Shown piece by piece: positions 4,908 through 9,344 of a DNA stretch of 9,344 nucleotides. This DNA is from an uncultured Oscillospiraceae bacterium. GTDB lineage: Bacteria > Bacillota_A > Clostridia > Oscillospirales > Oscillospiraceae. How positions within the stretch are numbered: position 1 is the first letter of the stretch; each line of letters starts with the position of its first letter. Both the position numbers and the translations under genes were made by a program. The notes under the pieces are model-generated. The model worked only from the letters and a program-made list of their open reading frames with translations. It had not been told where the DNA came from and made no database searches. The stretch lies in NCBI GenBank assembly GCA_934589325.1, contig CAKTNU010000055.1:1-9344 (forward strand), given 5' to 3'.

Positions 4908-6164
4908 TCACATTACCTTCAATCCGCTGAGATAGCGGCGCATCATATCATACACATGGTTCCCGGCCATACGGCGGATAAAGCTGCGAGTCCGGTGTGT
5001 GCCGAGATGCAGCTCCTTTACCCATGTCTGCTCCGCTGTCGCCATTGACACGAACACGGTGCCGACCTCATGCACGCCGTCTCCGTCAGGACCGGCAAGG
5101 CCTGTCACGCCGACGCCGATATCGGTGCCGATGATACGGCGGACATTCTCCGCCATCTCCTTTGCGACCTCATAGCTCACTGCGCCGATATTCTCTATCA
5201 TGTCCCGATCGATCCCGAGCAGCTTTGCCTTTGCGCCGTTAGTATAGGTGACAACGCCTCCGAGGAAGAAGGAGCTTGCTCCGGGCATATCCGTAAAGCG
5301 TTTTGCAACATCGCCGCCGGTGCAGCTCTCGGCCGCCGAAAAAGTCATGTTCTTCTCGCGCAGGAGCTTGAGCACGCTCTGCTCGATACAGTCGACGTCC
5401 ACACCGTAGATCAGCTCGCCAAGCCGCTGCTCTACCTCCGCCATGACCGGCTGCAGCATCTTCTCGGCCTCGGCCTCGGTGTGCGCCTTTGCGGTGACCT
5501 TGAGCAGGCAGTCACACTCCTTGGCATAGGGCGCCATGCTGGGATTTGTCATGGTGTTCATCTCGTCGGCGAAAATATCGTCTACCGTGCTCTCTCCCAT
5601 GCCGAAGATGCACATGGTATGCGACACTATTTTCTCATCGGAGAGCTTTTTCAGATAAGGTATCGCGCTCTCGGTGAGCATCGTATAGCACTCCTTGGGC
5701 GGGCCGGGCAGCATTACAACTACCTTGCCGTCCTTCTCAAAGGCGCATCCGGGAGCAGTGCCGGCAGTGTTGTGGAACACAGTGCAGCCCTCGGGCAGCA
5801 TCGCCTGACGGAAATTATTATCCGTCAGCTTCCTGCCGAGGTTTATATAGTCATACAGCGTATCCATCTCACGCTTGTCGGCAACGAGCTCCAGGCCGAA
5901 GGTCTCTGCAAGTATCTGTTTTGTAAGGTCATCGCAGGTCGGGCCAAGGCCGCCGGTGGTGATGATGATGTCCGCACGTTCGCGGGCTATCCTGACGCAG
6001 TCGGCAAGCCGCTGCGGGTTATCGCCGACGACGGTGTGATACAGCACATTGATGCCGATCTTCGACAGCAGCTCCGACACATCGCGTGCGTCAGTGTTTG
6101 TAACGTGGCCGAGCAGCAGCTCGGTTCCGACGGAAATTATCTCGGTATTATAGGTCTTACTCAT
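4908..6164 (-). CDS. cinA: CinA family protein (nucleotide-pool repair / NMN deamidase type)
   Basis: A 418-residue, full-length two-domain CinA. The N-terminal molybdopterin-binding-like (MoCF) domain shows GTELLLG (13-19), TTGGLGPTCDDLT (69-81) and LPGPPKE (152-158); in characterised CinA proteins this domain hydrolyses ADP-ribose. The C-terminal domain (about 260-415) shows AESCTGG (278-284, catalytic Ser280) and GVTGLAGPDGDG (352-363); in characterised members it deamidates nicotinamide mononucleotide for NAD recycling. The competence name comes from co-transcription with recA in streptococci; a direct role in uptake is not shown by sequence. The ATG lies 8 nt inside the end of thiI, with GGAG (complement of 6172-6175) 7 nt upstream, so translation is probably coupled to thiI. 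It is the last gene of the cluster. Confidence 0.93.
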   Translation of the reverse strand: MSKTYNTEIISVGTELLLGHVTNTDARDVSELLSKIGINVLYHTVVGDNPQRLADCVRIARERADIIITTGGLGPTCDDLTKQILAETFGLELVADKREMDTLYDYINLGRKLTDNNFRQAMLPEGCTVFHNTAGTAPGCAFEKDGKVVVMLPGPPKECYTMLTESAIPYLKKLSDEKIVSHTMCIFGMGESTVDDIFADEMNTMTNPSMAPYAKECDCLLKVTAKAHTEAEAEKMLQPVMAEVEQRLGELIYGVDVDCIEQSVLKLLREKNMTFSAAESCTGGDVAKRFTDMPGASSFFLGGVVTYTNGAKAKLLGIDRDMIENIGAVSYEVAKEMAENVRRIIGTDIGVGVTGLAGPDGDGVHEVGTVFVSMATAEQTWVKELHLGTHRTRSFIRRMAGNHVYDMMRRYLSGLKVM

Positions 6165-7332
6165 GTCTAAGCTCCACTTCCTCTAAGCCCTTCATGGCCT
6201 CGTCCACCAGCGCATCTACGTCCAGCGCCGCTTCCGCCTTCTCGACCTCGCTGAGCTTCGGCCGGGTGCGCGGATGCTTCGGCGTGAACACCGTGCAGCA
6301 GTCCTCATATGGCAGTATGGATGTGTCGAAGGTGCCGATCCTTCTTGCTATTGTGATTATCTCCTCTTTGTCCATGCCGATGAGCGGCTGGAGCACAGGA
6401 AGATCAATGACCGCCTGCGTGGATGCCATGGCCTCCATTGTCTGGCTCGCCACCTGCCCCAAATTTTCACCCGTAACTATCGCTTTCGCTCCGGTCTCCT
6501 GTGCGACGCGCTGCGCGATGCGCATCATGAAGCGGCGCATGATAAGGGTAAAGTATTCCTCGGGGCACTTGTCCCGTATCTCCTCCTGGATATGTGTGAA
6601 CGGCGCGATCTCAAGCGTCATGCGGCCGCAGTACTCGGTCAGCATATTGCCGAGCTCTATGACCTTCTCCTTGGCCTGCTCGGAGGTGTACGGGAAGGAG
6701 AAGAAATGCAGCGGAATAAGCCGCACGCCGCGCTTGGCTATCATATAGGTCGAGACCGGGCTGTCAATGCCGCCGGAGAGCAGCGTCACGGCAGTACCGT
6801 TGCAGCCGACAGGCATGCCGCCGGCTCCGGGCACCGGAGTCGCATGGACATAGGCCGCAAGATCGCGCACCTCGATATGTACGACCATCTCCGGCTCATG
6901 CACGTCGACCTCGACATTCGGGTACGCCTCGTTCAGCTCGCCGCCGACGTACTGACTGAGCTCGACACTGGTCATCGGGAAGCTCTTGTCACTGCGCTTG
7001 GACTCCACCTTGAAGCTCTTTGCGCGGAGCATATCATCGCGCAGATACTCTATCGCGAGCTTCGCTATCGCGTCCTTGTCCTTTTCGCAGGCGGCAGCGC
7101 GGCTCAGCTTGACTATGCCGAACACTTTCTGCAGCGCATCAAACGCGGCGTCCATGTCCGCGCCGTCCTCCGCAGCCTCGACGTAGACCGTCGACTGCAG
7201 GCAGTAGACACGGAACCTGCCGATATGCGCAAGACGGCGGCGGACGTTTGCCATGAGCTTCTGCTCGAAGCTCTTCCGGTTTAGTCCCTTGAGCACTATC
7301 TCGCCCAGTTTGAGAAGAATTATATCGTTCAT
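6157..7332 (-). CDS. thiI: tRNA 4-thiouridine synthase ThiI (no rhodanese domain)
   Basis: A 391-residue enzyme that adenylates tRNA uridine 8 and replaces its oxygen with sulfur to give 4-thiouridine; in some bacteria it also supplies sulfur for thiazole of thiamine. In order: an N-terminal ferredoxin-like domain (1-60), a THUMP RNA-binding domain (about 60-165), and a PP-loop ATP pyrophosphatase domain with SGGIDSP at 186-192. YEDCC (342-346) holds cysteines in the region of the catalytic Cys of the E. coli enzyme. The C-terminal rhodanese domain of the E. coli protein is absent, as in Bacillus and most Firmicutes, where a dedicated cysteine desulfurase (NifZ type) gives the sulfur. No such partner is visible in this window. 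The start at 7332 is chosen because MNDIILLKLGEIVLKG matches the family's usual N-terminus; a longer reading would overlap comM. Confidence 0.93.
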   Translation of the reverse strand: MNDIILLKLGEIVLKGLNRKSFEQKLMANVRRRLAHIGRFRVYCLQSTVYVEAAEDGADMDAAFDALQKVFGIVKLSRAAACEKDKDAIAKLAIEYLRDDMLRAKSFKVESKRSDKSFPMTSVELSQYVGGELNEAYPNVEVDVHEPEMVVHIEVRDLAAYVHATPVPGAGGMPVGCNGTAVTLLSGGIDSPVSTYMIAKRGVRLIPLHFFSFPYTSEQAKEKVIELGNMLTEYCGRMTLEIAPFTHIQEEIRDKCPEEYFTLIMRRFMMRIAQRVAQETGAKAIVTGENLGQVASQTMEAMASTQAVIDLPVLQPLIGMDKEEIITIARRIGTFDTSILPYEDCCTVFTPKHPRTRPKLSEVEKAEAALDVDALVDEAMKGLEEVELRHE

Positions 7333-7342
7333 CTGAATTTTG

Positions 7343-7347
7343 TCCTT
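7343..7347 (-). promoter_or_regulatory. Ribosome binding site of thiI
   Basis: On the minus strand AAGGA lies 10 nt before the thiI ATG, in the 16-nt gap after the comM stop codon. It supports the start at 7332 over the longer reading and implies that the genes are read from one mRNA. Confidence 0.6.
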
Positions 7348-7348
7348 T

Positions 7349-8866
<1,518 letters not shown>

Positions 8867-8883
8867 GTGTCCACCGCCTTTCC

Positions 8884-8919
8884 GAAAATAGGACGGCGCT
8901 TTTCAGTTCGCCGTCCTAT
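8884..8919 (-). terminator. Terminator-like hairpin between aspS and comM
   Basis: A perfect 11-bp stem (ATAGGACGGCG 8888-8898 with CGCCGTCCTAT 8909-8919) has a 10-nt loop. Read on the minus strand it is followed by TTTTC, a short T-run. It should end the aspS transcript. No promoter is visible between it and the comM start 18 nt later, so comM either relies on partial read-through or has a promoter inside aspS. Confidence 0.7.
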
Positions 8920-8924
8920 GGTTT

Positions 8925-9344
8925 TTATTCCTCGGTCTCGCCGACGAGGGCAATGTGAAGCTCGTCAAGCTGCTTCTGCTCTACAGTAGAAGGAGCGCCC
9001 ATCATGACGTCCTGCGCGTTTTTGTTCATCGGGAAGGCAATGACCTCGCGGATGCTCTCCTCGCCGGAGAGCAGCATGACCATGCGGTCGACGCCCGGAG
9101 CGATACCGGCATGCGGGGGTGCTCCGTAGCAGAAGGCGTTGTACATGGCAGGGAACTTTTTCTTGACGTCCTCCTCGCCGAGTCTGACCAGCTCGAAAGC
9201 CTTTATCATTATCTCGGGATCGTGGTTGCGCACCGCGCCGGAGCTGAGCTCCACGCCGTTGCAGACGAGGTCGTACTGGTCGGCGGTGATGCTCAGCGGG
9301 TCGAGCTCGCCGCGCTCGGCGGCCAGCATCGTCTCCATGCCGCC
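8925..9344 (-). CDS. aspS: Aspartate--tRNA ligase, C-terminal part (cut by window edge)
   Basis: The last 139 codons of a class II aminoacyl-tRNA synthetase, which attaches aspartate to tRNA(Asp); the complete enzyme is usually about 590 residues, and the 5' part lies beyond the right edge. The frame continues through GGC GGC before the first Met seen, so that Met is internal. Diagnostic bacterial AspRS segments are visible: [40 protein letters not shown] containing class II motif 3 with the ATP-contacting arginine, [21 protein letters not shown], and a C-terminal EKQLDELHI. Whether it also charges tRNA(Asn) cannot be told from this part. A hairpin terminator follows. Confidence 0.95.
   Translation of the reverse strand, partial: GGMETMLAAERGELDPLSITADQYDLVCNGVELSSGAVRNHDPEIMIKAFELVRLGEEDVKKKFPAMYNAFCYGAPPHAGIAPGVDRMVMLLSGEESIREVIAFPMNKNAQDVMMGAPSTVEQKQLDELHIALVGETEE

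Noticed and set aside
5070..7284. Long + strand open frames (5070-6170 and 6274-7284) opposite cinA and thiI
   Set aside because: Both are antisense to genes with intact catalytic motifs, and their translations show no family features.

Overview
The window looks like a chromosomal stretch of a moderately GC-rich, low-redundancy Firmicute, probably a clostridial gut-type bacterium (Oscillospiraceae/Ruminococcaceae-like). This is an inference from gene content (CinA, ThiI without a rhodanese domain, a YifB/ComM AAA ATPase, a clostridial-style GNAT and phosphoribosyltransferase), strong AGGAGG-type ribosome binding sites, sigma-A-like promoters and many hairpin-plus-T-run terminators. No rRNA, tRNA, CRISPR array or prophage gene was seen.

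Layout, left to right. On the + strand: the terminator of an off-window gene (4-41); an HtrA/DegP-like membrane-anchored serine protease (175-1620) with its own promoter and terminator; a purine-type phosphoribosyltransferase (1813-2367) with its own promoter and terminator; a GNAT acetyltransferase gene (2552-3444) broken by a small inverted-repeat element (2625-2897); a six-helix membrane protein of unknown function (3498-4205); and a methylated-DNA--protein-cysteine methyltransferase (4293-4826) with its own promoter. A 17-bp-stem bidirectional terminator (4848-4886) separates these from a minus-strand cluster read right to left: the C-terminal end of aspS (8925-9344, cut by the window edge), then comM/yifB (7349-8866), thiI (6157-7332) and cinA (4908-6164). 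comM, thiI and cinA are tightly packed (16-nt gap, then 8-nt overlap) and look like one transcription unit. It joins two genes with competence-related names (ComM branch-migration ATPase, CinA) to a tRNA thiolation enzyme.

The most interesting object is the 273-bp non-coding element at 2625-2897. It has 25-bp terminal inverted repeats with one mismatch, sits between two TA dinucleotides (target duplication typical of IS630/Tc1-mariner transposition), has no coding capacity, and contains nested internal hairpins: a MITE. Removing it with one TA restores an uninterrupted 205-residue GNAT reading frame exactly, so the insertion point and the ancestral gene can both be read from this sequence alone. 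A second, diverged piece of the same element's right end (2472-2511) lies in inverted orientation just upstream of the same gene. The remaining 3' part of the GNAT gene is still open and could be translated as a chimera starting inside the element.

The rest of the window is ordinary housekeeping sequence. I did not find a convincing new multi-gene system.
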